DNA from: Ypsolopha sequella
Lineage: Eukaryota > Arthropoda > Insecta > Lepidoptera > Ypsolophidae
Length of the DNA stretch: 64,000 bases
Assembly: GCA_934047225.1 (NCBI GenBank)
Contig: OW203989.1
Coordinates: 18,327,977-18,391,976 of the forward strand
Reading direction: 5' to 3'
The translations under genes and the position numbers were made by a program. Each line of letters starts with the position of its first letter. Positions within the stretch are counted from its first letter, which is position 1. Below the pieces are notes generated by a model. It saw only the letters and a program-made list of their open reading frames with translations, made no database searches and had not been told where the DNA came from. Shown here piece after piece: positions 35,947-47,600 of this stretch.

Positions 35947-38900
35947 TCAGCCCAACACATTGTATACAAGCACTAATGACAATAATGTAAACATGCTTAA
36001 GTTCGAAGTATACGGAGCTCCTGATCCAGGGACTAGTAGGTTGCCGCCAGTATATGCAGGATTTGGGGACAGATTACCACCGACAACTGATTGGACACCA
36101 TTTCCTGAAAAATACGTTACAGTACCTATTTAGATATGTACATCAGTACTCCCAAGGATATAATGCGCATACTAATCTTCGCCACTGTTCGGCAAAGTTT
36201 GTATTTCCTTATACTTTCTATACAATCAATAAGGTCACATGGTACGTCCGGTCTTCAGAACATTTGGTCCGGTCGCTCGGCTATAGATTTGTATGCGCAT
36301 TATTACTTTGGGAGTACTGTATAAACGACTAAACTTAGTACTGTACCAGCCCACAGTAAAAAAACCGGCCAAGTGCGAGTCAGACTCGCGCACGAAGGGT
36401 TCTGTACCATTATCTATAAAAACGGCAAAAAAATCGCGTTTGTTGTATGGGAGCCCCCTTAAATATTTATTTTATTCTGTTTTTTAGAATTTTTTGTTAT
36501 AGCGGCAACAGAAATACATCATCTGTGAAAATTTCAACTGTCTAACTATCACGGTTCATGAGATACAGCCTGGTGACAGACGGACAGACAGACGGACAGT
36601 GAAGTCTTCTTACCGGTCCGGTTGGTTACCCTTTGGGTACGGAACCCTAAAAACTCACCCTTAAAATGGTACAGGCAGAGCTTGTTTAAAGATTAAAGAG
36701 CAACTCTTTGAAAAATAAGTTCCAAGGGAATAATTTGGTTTACAAAGGTTCGATAAAAATATCTGGGAAATTATTTTTAACTTCACGCTGTTTCCAAGTT
36801 TTAAAATCCTTCAGTAAAATTTTACATCCTGAAACTCAGTGCCGCCCTAAAGATGAGCTAAGATATGGTTATCTTGGGTTGGGTAAATAGTATTACAAAA
36901 AAAATAAGTAATAAACTTACCAATGTTGCAAAGATCGTTGGTGCAAGCTCTATAAAAATGGGCTAAGATATGGCTATCTTGGGTTTGGTAAATCGTATAC
37001 TTCCCAAAACCAAAATAAGTAATAAACTTACCAATGTTGCAAAGATCGTTGGTGTCCGCTCTATAAAGACGGGCTAAGATAATGGTTATCTTGGGTTGGG
37101 TAAACCGTATAACAAAAACAAAAAAGATCGTTGGTGCAAGCTCTATAAAAATGGGCTAAGATATGGCTATCTTGGGTTGGGTAAATCGTATACTTACCAA
37201 AACCAAAATAAGTAATTAACTTACCAATGTTGCAAAGATCGTTGGTGCATGCTCTATAAAAGGTTCGGAAAGTATCATCAGTGACTTCATGATTCAAATG
37301 ATCGGGCTGATCTTCACAGCCGCGAAGAAAACTTGCAACTTGGCCGGCTGGGTCCTTTAATATAAAATAAATAAACCTGTCAAAGTGCACGTCCATTATA
37401 CTATGCACAGTGTTGATTTTGTCCACAATTTGTGTCACATGAATATTAGTATAGAGGTACCTGATGCTTTGTCAAAAAACAGCAAAAAAATACCCTTTTT
37501 TTGTTCCTAAATGTTCTTGCTGAATGGTATATCTGCATTGCGAAGCGCTAGTACCTACAGGGGCCGTCCATATACTGGATGATAAGATGAATTGCAGAAG
37601 CCGGAAACTTGCGATAGTACTTGTCCATACGAAAAACTTATACTATGGAGCCAACCCTCGAATCGCTGTTTCATATAAAAATAACATAACTACCCCAAAA
37701 TGTATGAAACAACAGAGCTTTTTTTTTCACGGAAAGTTGTTCGTATGGACGAGTACTATTGCCAGTTTTCGGCTTCCGCAACTTCATCTTAGCACCCTGT
37801 TTTTAAACAGACTCTCCTGCGCATGTTTTCCCTTTACACAAAATGACGCTTACACAAAATATTAAAACATACCTAGATGTTTAGTTCAATTTATAAGGTA
37901 GTTGTAGAGTGCGTGAGCGGGAACCTGAGCGATTTCTCCACAAACTTATTTAGGATTCTTAGGAAGAAAACATACTAAAAATCCTGACGTCTAGGAGGCG
38001 AGGCGGAGGGAGGGGGGGGGGGACAAAGGTCTCAATTTTAGGTTTTTCGCCAATATCTCAAAAATGGTGCATTTTAGCGAAAAATGTTCTTATATGAAAT
38101 GAAAGCCTATAAACTTTAATTCTATAAACTTTTTCCATATTCCCATCCGTTTTCAAACTACACGCTATGGAAAAGTAAAAATTAGAAAAAAGTTTTATTT
38201 TTTATTTAATTCGCTGGCGTTATGCAAAGCCATATATACGGTGTCGTTATTTGAGGGTGGAACATCGATGATGAGAAGGGGTATCACTTTAGTTTTTTCA
38301 CTGAAATCTCCTGTTGTTATGGTCACCATGTAACATTTCCATTCCGGAAGGGAGATGCCTAGCTGTTTTGCAACAAACCATAGGGTATATATGGAATGGT
38401 TGTGGGTGTATCATTTCTTTAGGTATATCAATATGTCGAACCACTACACTTTCCAGGCTAGAGGCACGCACTCTATACCCTCCTTGAAGTCATTCCTTAA
38501 TTGAACTAGTTTTCCATTAGCCATGGAAGGCAAAAACATTGTAGGTATATACAGAGTGTAATCGTTAAGTGTGACCAGGCGATTATTCCGTAACTATTGC
38601 AGTTATCATAAATTTTTAAACTGATATCGAAAGTACGTTACCTAATCAGTAAAATGACATCACAAACTTTTTGAAAATCAAGTGAGAAGTATCCAAAATT
38701 TTGACATTAAACATTCCCCATTGATTAAATTGACGAATTGATAAATAAATAAACCCAGACCTGCTTTACTCACCATGAACTCTTGCCTGAGAATAGTGCA
38801 GTATCTGGAGGGACAGTCGACGGATGGAGTGTTGTCCGTGATCTCTAGGCAAGATGTGTCAGTCTCCACCGATGAGAAACTGCAGGCGTAGCATCTGAGT

Positions 38901-41845
38901 TGACCTGTTAAAGTCGTTCTCTTACTCTTATAACTGATAATGAATATAGATAAGAAAATTGAGACCTGCCAGTATTTTGAGTCACCGAAGAATAATAATT
39001 CTATACTATGGAATAATATTGTATGTACTCGTATCCTTCTGCGAATCTTGCTATATACGGACCATACGGTAGCAAGAACCCTAACAAACTTTCTATAACA
39101 AGTGAAGAACGTTTGTAGATTATTGCAGTTATGTTTTGACTGAAGCAAATCCATAAACCTCGGCACCCAATTTGACCTCAATTATTTTTTTGGCCAAGCC
39201 GACAATCCTGCGCTGCCTTTGTACTGAAATCTGCCCCTTTTTCATTAATTTATGTTTTTATACAAATACAAATAACTTTATTTACCAAAAGAAACAACAC
39301 TAAATTACATGCACAAATTTTCAAAACATAAATCTTAATAAATACTACATAGTGTTAAGTATAAATAACAGCGGACCCCACACTAAGTCAAACTTGTCCG
39401 GTGGGACCCAGGAATGATTGCCAGGTATGATAATGAATTTTAAACAAACAAGCAATTAAAAACTTTGGGCAAATATGAAAAGTACTTAGCTGGTTTACAA
39501 AATAATTAGTTAAAAATAATATCTAAATAACTTACAAACAATTATTCTAAGATTTTATAAAATATAAGAATTAAAAAACACAAAATATTTATATCACTAA
39601 CTTAATTTAAATTTAATTTAATTAAGGCTAAACTACGATACAGTTTTCAGCAAGGCTTCTGTTTGGTCATAACCTAGGGTTAGTAACCAAGGTGTAACTA
39701 CAAAACCGTGTTTAACTTTAGACAGTGTTTAAACCAGTTGTTGTCGACTTTTCTTTCATATTGTAAAAGAGTGACAGCAACAGATTTAAACACTGTCTAA
39801 AGTTAAACACAGTTTTGTGGTTACACTTTGCTTTTTGGTAGTCAAAGTTTTAATAGCATTATGTTTACATGCAGTGTTACATATATACAAAAGGAAACGA
39901 ATAAGAAGAAAAGCGTTTTGCAAATTCTGTCTTGATCACTGGAAGTTCAACTCCTTTTTACATGCTCTGTGGTCAACTCTAAAGACTCTCCTACTAAGCA
40001 AATATGAGTATTGGTCAGAATTAATACGAATTTGTGATAAAAAAAAATTATATTAAGATATAAAGCTGGCGAACTGTTAAGAAATTAGATTTCCTAAATA
40101 AATCCGTTGTAGGATACCTAAATGGTCGTTTCAGCATGACTTTCAGGATTGACCTTTGTGCTCTTTCTACAGTGATGATGTATGACTTTGAGGCACTTCC
40201 CCATGCAGTAATGCAATAGAGGAGTAAAGACTGGTATAAGGATAAATATACTATTTTCAGAACGTCTACGGGTGCTCCCTGGCGAAGCCTTTTCATCACC
40301 GGAATGACTTTCCTGATGCGAGCAGATAGGGCTTTTGTATGGGATTCAAATGTTAGTTTTGGTGGGATTACGTATGGTATTTACGAAGGTTTAATTATTG
40401 CGATCAAATGTGATAGGTCAGAGACTTAATATCTCCTACTTATTACTTACTTTGTTATACTTTATTATTATCATCTATTTACCATCGATATACCAACCAA
40501 CCAGTCAATGCTATCTACGCAAGGGAAGGCCCCTTTGTACAGTTTGATTTGTAGTCGATGATTTTTAGAGTTCCGTAACTCATCATGGAAAAACAGAACT
40601 CTCATATGATCACTTTGTTGTCCGTCCGTCTAGTTGTCTGTCTGTCCGTATGTCAATGCCCTTTTTCGCGTACAGACGGACAAACAGACAGATAGACAGC
40701 AGTAATGGTAATCATGGCTATGGCAGAGAATATAAAGTATTACTACCTAGTATAGTCATCATAATTAACAAATTAATTAACAAACTTTAAACTTATACTT
40801 ATTCCAAAATTGCATAAATTGTACATATGCACACATAGTCACACACATCTCACATACACACACATACCCTCTCACACTTACAAATTCGGCCTAAGTAAGT
40901 ATATACTAAACTTTTCTTTTCTTTTTTATATTTATAATAATTTGTTAGTCACCTCTGTAAATAATAGTTTTGTTTATCACTTAATTTTGTATTTTAGTTA
41001 TAGGAGAGCGGGGACTCCTGTTACAGGTATTTTCATACCCAATAGGAGAACTCAAACTCAGTTTATTTAATGAAGTAAGCTTAAGAAATAAATAATTTTT
41101 CATTTTCATTTTTCATTTTCACTACCTACGTAGCTATGGTAAGTAACTAAGTAATAGGGTACTGTTAAATAATAGGGTAACAAAAATAATATTTTTATCT
41201 ACACTCAAATCGTAAAATCCTGATTATGAACACAAAAATAATGCTTGTATGCGTCGATTTGTATTTGACCGAATTAAACTTCTGTCTTTTTCTTCCTGGA
41301 TCAAAAGGACACAGACGGGACGCTTAAAATAAGGTTAGTCCTGCAAATAAGTTAAGTCGTACGAAACCGAATCGACACCAATGACAATTTTTTTACGAAC
41401 GCTCAAATACCGAAAAAAAATTAAATAAAAATACAGTTTTCTTAACAAAATAAATACTTAAATAAGGACATTATCAGCAAACAGCGCTTATAGTTCTGGC
41501 GAACACGTTCTACTAATAGTCAAGCATATTTCCCGGAATCATCATCGTGTTTTGCGCGCATCAAAATTTAGCTCATCGAACCTCGTTTTAGTATGGGTAA
41601 TTCCGCGGACTAGAAAGAAATACCTCTAGCGCGTGAGCACAAATCGCGGACACGCGAAGTGAGTGACGGAGAGAGGCTTCGTAAGACAGTGGTTTTCCCC
41701 ATGGTGCTTGTTCATTATTTTTCATCCAGAGGGAAAAGAGGCTAGAGACAGTCCTAGACACAGACTGAAAGATAAAATTAAAATACTTACCGGCTGATTT
41801 TCCTATAACAGTAAACAATACAAGGAGCAACACTTTGTAATCCAT
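35947..41845 (-). CDS. Ly6/uPAR-domain (quiver/sleepless-like) GPI-anchored protein, complete, four exons
   Basis: Four minus-strand exons encode 157 aa: 41845-41791, 38904-38774, 37354-37225 and 36104-35947, with phases 1, 0 and 1 agreeing. Exon 1 encodes a signal peptide (MDYKVLLLVLFTVIGKSA). The mature domain starts QLRCYACSF and has eight cysteines in three-finger spacing, ending with the diagnostic RACTNDLCN, which fits the Ly6/uPAR family. Exon 4 supplies a Gly/Ser/Asn-rich linker and then a hydrophobic tail (FTLLSLVLVYNVLG) directly before the stop, as expected for GPI attachment. Insect members include quiver/sleepless, which modulates K+ channels and nicotinic receptors, and septate-junction proteins such as boudin and crooked. 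Which of these this is cannot be told from the sequence. Intron 1 (2.9 kb) holds LINE and hairpin repeats; intron 3 holds a tandem array copying the end of exon 3. An open frame on the opposite strand of exon 4 is a shadow. Confidence 0.91.
36360..36653 (-). mobile_element. Interspersed repeat of the 'gactcgcacttggccgg' family, copy 2
   Basis: Reverse orientation relative to 6396-6700: aaccggccaagtgcgagtca at the start and ggtacggaaccctaaaa at the end. It is in Ly6 intron 3. Confidence 0.85.
36850..37260 (-). repeat. Tandem array that copies the 3' end of Ly6 exon 3 with its donor
   Basis: Four units share gatcgttggtg at 36933, 37044, 37126 and 37237 (spacings 111, 82 and 111). The 37237 unit is the real exon 3. 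The three downstream units repeat YRACTNDLCNI-coding DNA; two also keep the ATTG/GTAAGT donor, while the 82-bp unit lost it. One has a Cys-to-Asp change (YRADTND). The interunit DNA has an agatatggctatcttgggt block. Confidence 0.9.
37571..37803. mobile_element. MITE family 'gcagaagccggaaact', copy 1
   Basis: Arms: gcagaagccggaaacttgcg against gccagttttcggcttccgca, and tgtccatacgaaaaactt against ttgttcgtatggacgag. A second full copy is at 50513-50757 and a half copy at 21551-21630. Confidence 0.85.
38220..38560 (-). pseudogene. Coding-like transposon remnant, family not recognised
   Basis: On the minus strand a broken frame reads LWFVAKQLGISLPEWKCYMV, then TITTGDFSEKTKVIPLLIID and VPPSNNDTVYMALHNASE. 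Upstream, after a frame change, is LPSMANGKLVQLRNDFKEG. The composition and continuity suggest a decayed protein. It is not an exon of the Ly6 gene, whose exons 2 and 3 join without it. I cannot name the family. Confidence 0.45.
38535..38715. repeat. Repeat shared in reverse orientation with 47655-47835
   Basis: gtaatcgttaagtgtgacca at 38559 and its complement near 47815 anchor about 180 bp of similarity, including cgattattccgtaacta and aaaatgacatca blocks. Confidence 0.75.
39690..39828. mobile_element. Hairpin element in Ly6 intron 1
   Basis: gtgtttaactttagacagtg on the left and cactgtctaaagttaaacac on the right are exact inverted repeats, inside longer arms ending in gtgtaac and ggttacac. 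A diverged relative with the same central ctcttttacaatatgaaaga is at 55060-55165. Confidence 0.88.
40048..40330 (-). pseudogene. Jockey/CR1-type LINE reverse transcriptase fragment
   Basis: The frame includes RLRQGAPVDVLKIVYLSLYQ, then SLLLYCITAWGSASKSYI and VERAQRSILKVM, the region after the RT domain in Jockey/CR1 LINEs (Y..L..S.L.Y.I..WG, then ..QK..IR). It is truncated on both sides and antisense to nothing relevant; it lies in Ly6 intron 1. Confidence 0.75.
40723..40750. mobile_element. Micro-insertion core, copy without clear duplication
   Basis: gcagagaatataaagtatta followed by ctaccta matches the 47279 copy. Flanks (gctatg and agtatag) do not give a convincing target duplication. Confidence 0.5.
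41251..41380. mobile_element. Palindromic MITE family, copy 4
   Basis: Degenerate left end gcgtcgatttgtatttgac and right end gaaaccgaatcgacacca, with aataagttaagtcgt inside. It is in Ly6 intron 1, 410 bp from exon 1. Confidence 0.75.
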
Positions 41846-42532
41846 TTCTATCTTTTATGTCAAAATTTTTGTGATACTCGTAGCAACTTATTTTCCAGTT
41901 TATTCAGAAAATAAACAACAATGTCTATAATTATGTAGAATATTCGCAATAAATTTACTGAGGAATATTGTAATCGTTATCATTCATTGTATTTTATCGG
42001 CAAGATATCTTATCATTATCGGCATTGGATGATTTTAATTAAATCACGGTTGTTGATTAGCTATTAGCAATCATTGTTGTTTTCTTTCTAGACCACGAAT
42101 TTATTGCTCTTTTTGCAAAGATACAATATGACTTTGCCTTTGACTTGAGCATACCCAAAAGTTTTTGTTTGGTCTAGCTCCAGCTACTTGAAAAAAAAAG
42201 AGATTTAGTGGTTTCTTTACGCCAAGACCTTCCGATTGTCTGATATTTTCAAACGCGAAGACATGTTTTTTCGTTTTGAACTTGTGAGACTTCAAACAAA
42301 ATATTGAGGTTCTTAATATTTTGTTTGAAGCCTCACAAAGTTGTTTTTTCTTTCACGCAACACATTTTTGTTTAACGAAAATAAATAAGGTACATACAAT
42401 ACAAACTTGAAAGCTTGGAATAATTCTGAGCTTAAAAGTACTAGGTATTGAAAATAGTAATCAAGTACTGCTTTAGTATGTAGGTACCGATAAAGTACTT
42501 CCTACCTGAAGAACATCTACCAGATAAAATGA

Positions 42533-43335
42533 AATTTTAACAAAAAAAATAGTAACCGACTTCAAATGTAACTGCAGTCATTCACCAAAAAGTTTTAGAT
42601 TACATATTATGTTAACATAAGTCAACAAAAGTGTTATTTTGGTAATATCGTTCAGTATACATATCATTATTTTAAACTTTTTAGGTAATGATTGCAGTTA
42701 CATTTGAAGTCGGTTACTATTTTTTTTGTTAAAAGTTCATTTTATTACACATTTTTTAGTGTTGACGGGTAAATTGTGCAATATGGGTATTTCTTGTAAA
42801 CGCGTTGTCAATATTAAACGAAGGTCAAATAAGTATATTTTCAAGTAATGCCCTGTAATCAGTACCCTAACACAAAGTTATGTGCTGTCATCTGTTGAGG
42901 ATTTCTAGGGTGATGAAGCCAGGATTGAAGTTTAGGTGGGTATTCTGATAATTTCCAATGAAGACCTTGCATTGAGGACTCTAACACGGTGATTGCTGCA
43001 ATCTCGAGTAATGTGCTCTCATCTGTTGACGAGTTCTACAGTAATGAGGCCAGGATTGAAGGTCAGATGGAGAAATGACAATTTCTAAGTAATATCCTGC
43101 AATCAGCATTCTAGTACAAAGCGATTGTCTCAATTTTGAATAGTATGCTGTCATTTTCTTTTTCTCTGAAGACCTTCATTAGATCATGACCAATCTAAAA
43201 CGGGACCTACCTTAAAGCACACTTTTCCAAACAAAAAAATGTTTTTTTTAATCTGTTTAGAAATTACGGTAACATACGCAAAAAAATACACTCGAATTGA
43301 GAATCTCCTCCTTTTTTGAAGTCGGTTAAAAAGGG
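42533..43335. mobile_element. Composite repeat starting with a foldback and ending gaagtcggttaaaaa
   Basis: Bases 42533-42737 fold back (atagtaaccgacttcaaatg against catttgaagtcggttactat). From 42840 two about 130-bp subunits follow, sharing tcatctgttga.ga.ttcta and atga.gccaggattgaag. The end reads ctcctccttttttgaagtcg, then gttaaaaa, an ending I have seen often in lepidopteran repeats. Class unknown. Confidence 0.65.
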
Positions 43336-44339
43336 AAGTACACCCTACCTAGCCCAAGGAGTTCCATATCCCATATCTTGTTTATGACAGCCGGTCTGGA
43401 CACCCGCCTAAGCTGTGGTTAAGATAATTGCCATTTCACTAGAAAACCTGTAGCACGGGAGGCCTAAGTAATTGATTCAGATTTAATTGAGGGTTAGATA
43501 CTAGTTAAACAGCTTGTAACGGTTAAGCGATAATGGTAGAGCTGGGTGGTTGGTTGGCACAGACTGTGTGGCTACATGGTCTTTCTATACGTAGGAAGTA
43601 AGTTGTGGAAGTTTATAGAGAAAAGTGTTACATCATTTTTAACAAGCGATAACTGAACTTTTAGCCGCGAAGATTATTTTTACTAATTCCCATAGCTTAA
43701 TTTTTTAAAGATTTTTTTTTATATTTTTCCGCACAATATACGTCATAGTTTTCATTATTTTGACTATATTCATAATCAACCATTATTTTCCGAAATTATT
43801 TTAATTCCGTAAAACGATTAAAGCCTGGTTTACTCGTCCAAGACTAATTAAAGTACGATAGATTTTCGATGACAAAAATAGGGTCTAATCAAAGAAAACT
43901 TCTCTGGTTGTCCCAAAAAACCTCCTTTTTTATGTATTTGAGTATTAATAAGCTTGATATATTTGGCAGGTTGATTATTTCAGCTAATTGTTAAACTAAT
44001 AAAATTATGCTAGCCGAGTTTTATGTGATTATGTATGCATTAATTTTCATCTATGCGATAGTTTAGAATTCATTATAAATGTATAATAAATACTAAAATT
44101 TTTTTAGCACAACGGAGCAGGAAAAATAGAAAATCAATTCTGCGAGCATCCTGCAACAAATAAAGCAGATGTTTGTGCTTGAGGAAGTATATTTATTTTG
44201 TAGGAGGTAAATAAAGAACCGAAACGATAAGGAAAATATTTAAGACCGTTTTATTGCCTATTTGCTAAATCATTACAGGTACATTAACTAACAATAAATC
44301 TAGGTTTATTGTGATTAAACGCTCTGTGCAGATAGTAAG

Positions 44340-44612
44340 TAGGTTCAACTTTCAATAAATTGTGTACTGAAAAACTCGCCTTTTTCTAATTAATCGAAAC
44401 AGAACACTTACATTCACAATTCACTCAATAGCTATTCAACAAAAGCATATTACCTATGCATTGTGTATGCTGCCATCGCAAAGTTTCCATACCCATGGGT
44501 AATATGGTTATGTTGAATAAATTCAGTGAATTTTGAATTTAAGTGTTCTGTTTCGATTAATTATAAAAGTCGGGTTTGTCACAATCCGTTGCGTTACCGC
44601 TCTTAAGAATGT
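44340..44612. mobile_element. Foldback element, copy 3
   Basis: tttttctaattaatcgaaac on the left against gtttcgattaattataaaag on the right; also agaacactta and taagtgttct. It keeps the family block gccatcgcaaagtttccat. It lies just beyond the IR75 copy A stop. Confidence 0.85.
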
Positions 44613-44683
44613 GACTTGTGAATTTGTAATTAATTCGTGCTTCCATTTAAAACTTCATCAAGAGGAAAGTATCTTCCTTTGAG

Positions 44684-47600
44684 TCATCCGATCTTCTTCA
44701 TCACGTTTAGTCTCCTGTGGATAAGGACCTCACAAGCCAACATCAGTAAAGACACCATGATCCCGTAAGTTAAGAACAGAAGGGCTGGATAGCAGTCTAA
44801 AATGCTAACTGACACAAAATTGGCATCTCGGCTCGTGCATTTAGGTTGCTTTTCGTAAAGCAGGAGGTTTTCCCGGGTTTGCAGACCGTGTTCTTGAATG
44901 CGTCGCATCCTGAAAGGATGAAAAGAAAATCTCACCACCACAGTCACAACATCGAGGGCAACGGCCGTAATTTCATTCGTGGCGTATTCTTGTCTCAAAA
45001 CTGCGCTGCTGCAGTGTTTTTAAGGTTCTAGTACCTTAAAGGTAAAAAAGGAACCTTTATCGCTTGAAATTTGGCACAAATAGTATTAATTTGCCTACAT
45101 AACACGGTGTAAAAAAAGTTTGAAGTTATTTAAAATATTTTCAATACAAAAGAGAGACAAAAGAGTATATATCCTAAAAATACAATATGGGTATCAAATT
45201 GTCGATATTGAAGATCTGATTGTAATAGTAGTTTATGCTTCAAGGGCGCAAAGGAATAAATTACGAGGACGATTTAAAACACGAGCGTAGCGAGTGTTTT
45301 AAACGTAACCGAGTAATTTATTGCTTTTACGCCCGTGTATCATACTACGTTTTTCAATGCATAGTGTGAGGAAATGAAAACAAATATAATCTTGTGAACT
45401 TTAAATTATAATTGGCTCAAAAAGACTGTATCCAGAGCCGTTAAACAGTATAAAAAAAAGTATAACATCTATGGTACACAGGAAGGTCTGCAGGTTAGAC
45501 AACCATTGTAAATAAATTAAAAAAAATAATAATATTAAAGCCCTAGGGCAAAATAATCGACTTTTTGTTCGGTTTTGATGCATAAAAAGTGGGCCTTTAC
45601 GAGCACATGCATTGAAAAAATATATAAGTACCTTAACTATATTTACTGGCACTGATTTCGATAAATCTTTGAAAAACCACAAAAAATGCATGTCCCCCCT
45701 TATCTCTGAAATTGGTGGACCGAAAAATATGAAAAATAATATTATCTTGATAAAAACACTTGTACTGTTTCACAATATCACTATTTTATTACTCCAACCG
45801 ATTTCGCCTTACGGCATTATCAAGGAACTGTTAAATATAATAAATAAACAATAAAGGAATGTGTAGTTGTTGTTTACATTGCAGATGGTGAATAATCAAA
45901 AAAATATATATTTTATTTATGAACAAAAATCCACAGCAAATATTTACTAAATATTACATCAGCTAATGGTGGTAATAAAAATAAGTGCTTACGTAAAGAT
46001 TACAGGAAAAATTCCCAAAACTGTCGAATTAAGAAACCCTAGGTAAGTGAGTCTGACTCGCACCTGACCGGTTTTTTTTTATACATAATGTAAATTTAAG
46101 AATGTATATTTTGTCTGGCAATCTTTTTACTTATATTACTTGTCTAAATACTTACAGCAGGAATAAATTAAGCTAATTAATTTCCATATTTTATTTACCC
46201 GACTTTGAAGATCTCTTTGTACGGAGAATTCTTTCTAGTTGCCATCCATGGGTCAAATGCTTGAAGATACTGTATTTCTTTGAGGCCACACTTCTGGCTC
46301 TCTAGAAAGTATTTAGCGACATATTTGTAGCCAACTCCTGTTTCCATGTGAAAAGCTAATAGACCCTGAGATAACAAATTGGATTTTGTATCTAAGTTTT
46401 TTGTACTTTCAATATTTATTGTAAGGAATGGTTTTACCTTTTGAATACTTTTGACGCCCTCCTCCATAGTAATAAACCGTGGCTTCACTCCGGGTGGTGC
46501 TACCTTCTTCTGGTAAATAGCTTGCCTCACAGGTTCTGTCGCAGTCTGTTGTTGATTCAAAATGAAAAATACTTATGTAAAAAAATATAATCAAGTTGAT
46601 TTTGAATGCATACGGCCTTTTAACAATGACAGACATTCAATAAAGGAGGAGCAGACAGAAAATCTTTTATACACATATAAACATAGTGTATCCCGCTCAT
46701 GATCCCAACTGTAACGTAACTCTTCCTCTTTCCTCTCTTCGTATTGCAACATTAACCACTACACCGTCAGATAGACATGCGTGGCCGTTTGACATCGAAT
46801 GTCGCTAAATTTCATTTTCTTTCTTTCTTTAAAAATAAGCTACATCCTTGGGCGCATCTTGGGCGTCATTGTTTATTTTAATAGTTATTTTAGAAATCCA
46901 TCCATCCATCAGCCCGTATTCGTCCACTGCTGGACATAGGCCTCCCGCATATTACGGCACTCTTGGCGGTCATCAGTCATCCTCATCCAGCTGCCACCCG
47001 CAACGTCATTCAGATCGTCAGTCCAGCGGGCACAAGGGCGGCCTACGCTGCGCTTTGCTGTACGTGGTCTCCATTCCAATGCCTTACGGCCCCTACGGTT
47101 ATCACGTCGGTGACAAATATGGCCAGTCCACTGCCACTTCAACTTATTGATTCGGCAGGCTATATCGTTCACCTTCGATCTCTGATAGATATCGTCGTTT
47201 CGGATTTTATCCATCAGAGATATCCGAAGCATAGCCATAGCTCGTTGAGCGACCTTAAATCGGCGGATCAAGCCTTTGGCAGAGAATATAAAGTATTACT
47301 ACGTACCTTTGGTAAGAGACCACGTCTCAGCGCCGTACGTCATCACTGGAAGGACGCACTGGTAAAATATATATACTGGACATACTGCGGTATTGGTGAC
47401 GTAAATATGTGACGCAACTTCGCGAATGCTGCCCACCCCAAGCATATTCTTCCGTCAGCTTAGGAGTCGAAGTTGTTTTTACACAGCTGGATAGCTTGAC
47501 CCAGGTAAACATATTTTTGAACAACTTCGATGCTGACATTGTCGACGGTTACTGGCCTTTGGATGACATGACAGTTGAACATCTTAGTCTTATCCAAGTT

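Larger units (their letters stand above)
41846..44683. other. Intergenic region between Ly6 and IR75 copy A
   Basis: Holds a hairpin near 42270-42350, the foldback and repeat at 42533-43335 and a foldback copy at 44340-44612. The remainder (43340-44340) is AT-rich with no open frame of note. Confidence 0.6.

Noticed and set aside
35912..36133. Plus-strand frame with a good acceptor and a protein-like C-terminus (GTIAFQLQPN...PEKYVTVPI)
   Set aside because: It is the exact opposite strand of Ly6 exon 4, whose phase, acceptor, GPI tail and stop all fit. No plus-strand upstream exon was found.
36850..37260. CRISPR-like regularly spaced repeats
   Set aside because: Units are contiguous copies of exon plus intron DNA in a eukaryotic gene, without unique spacers.
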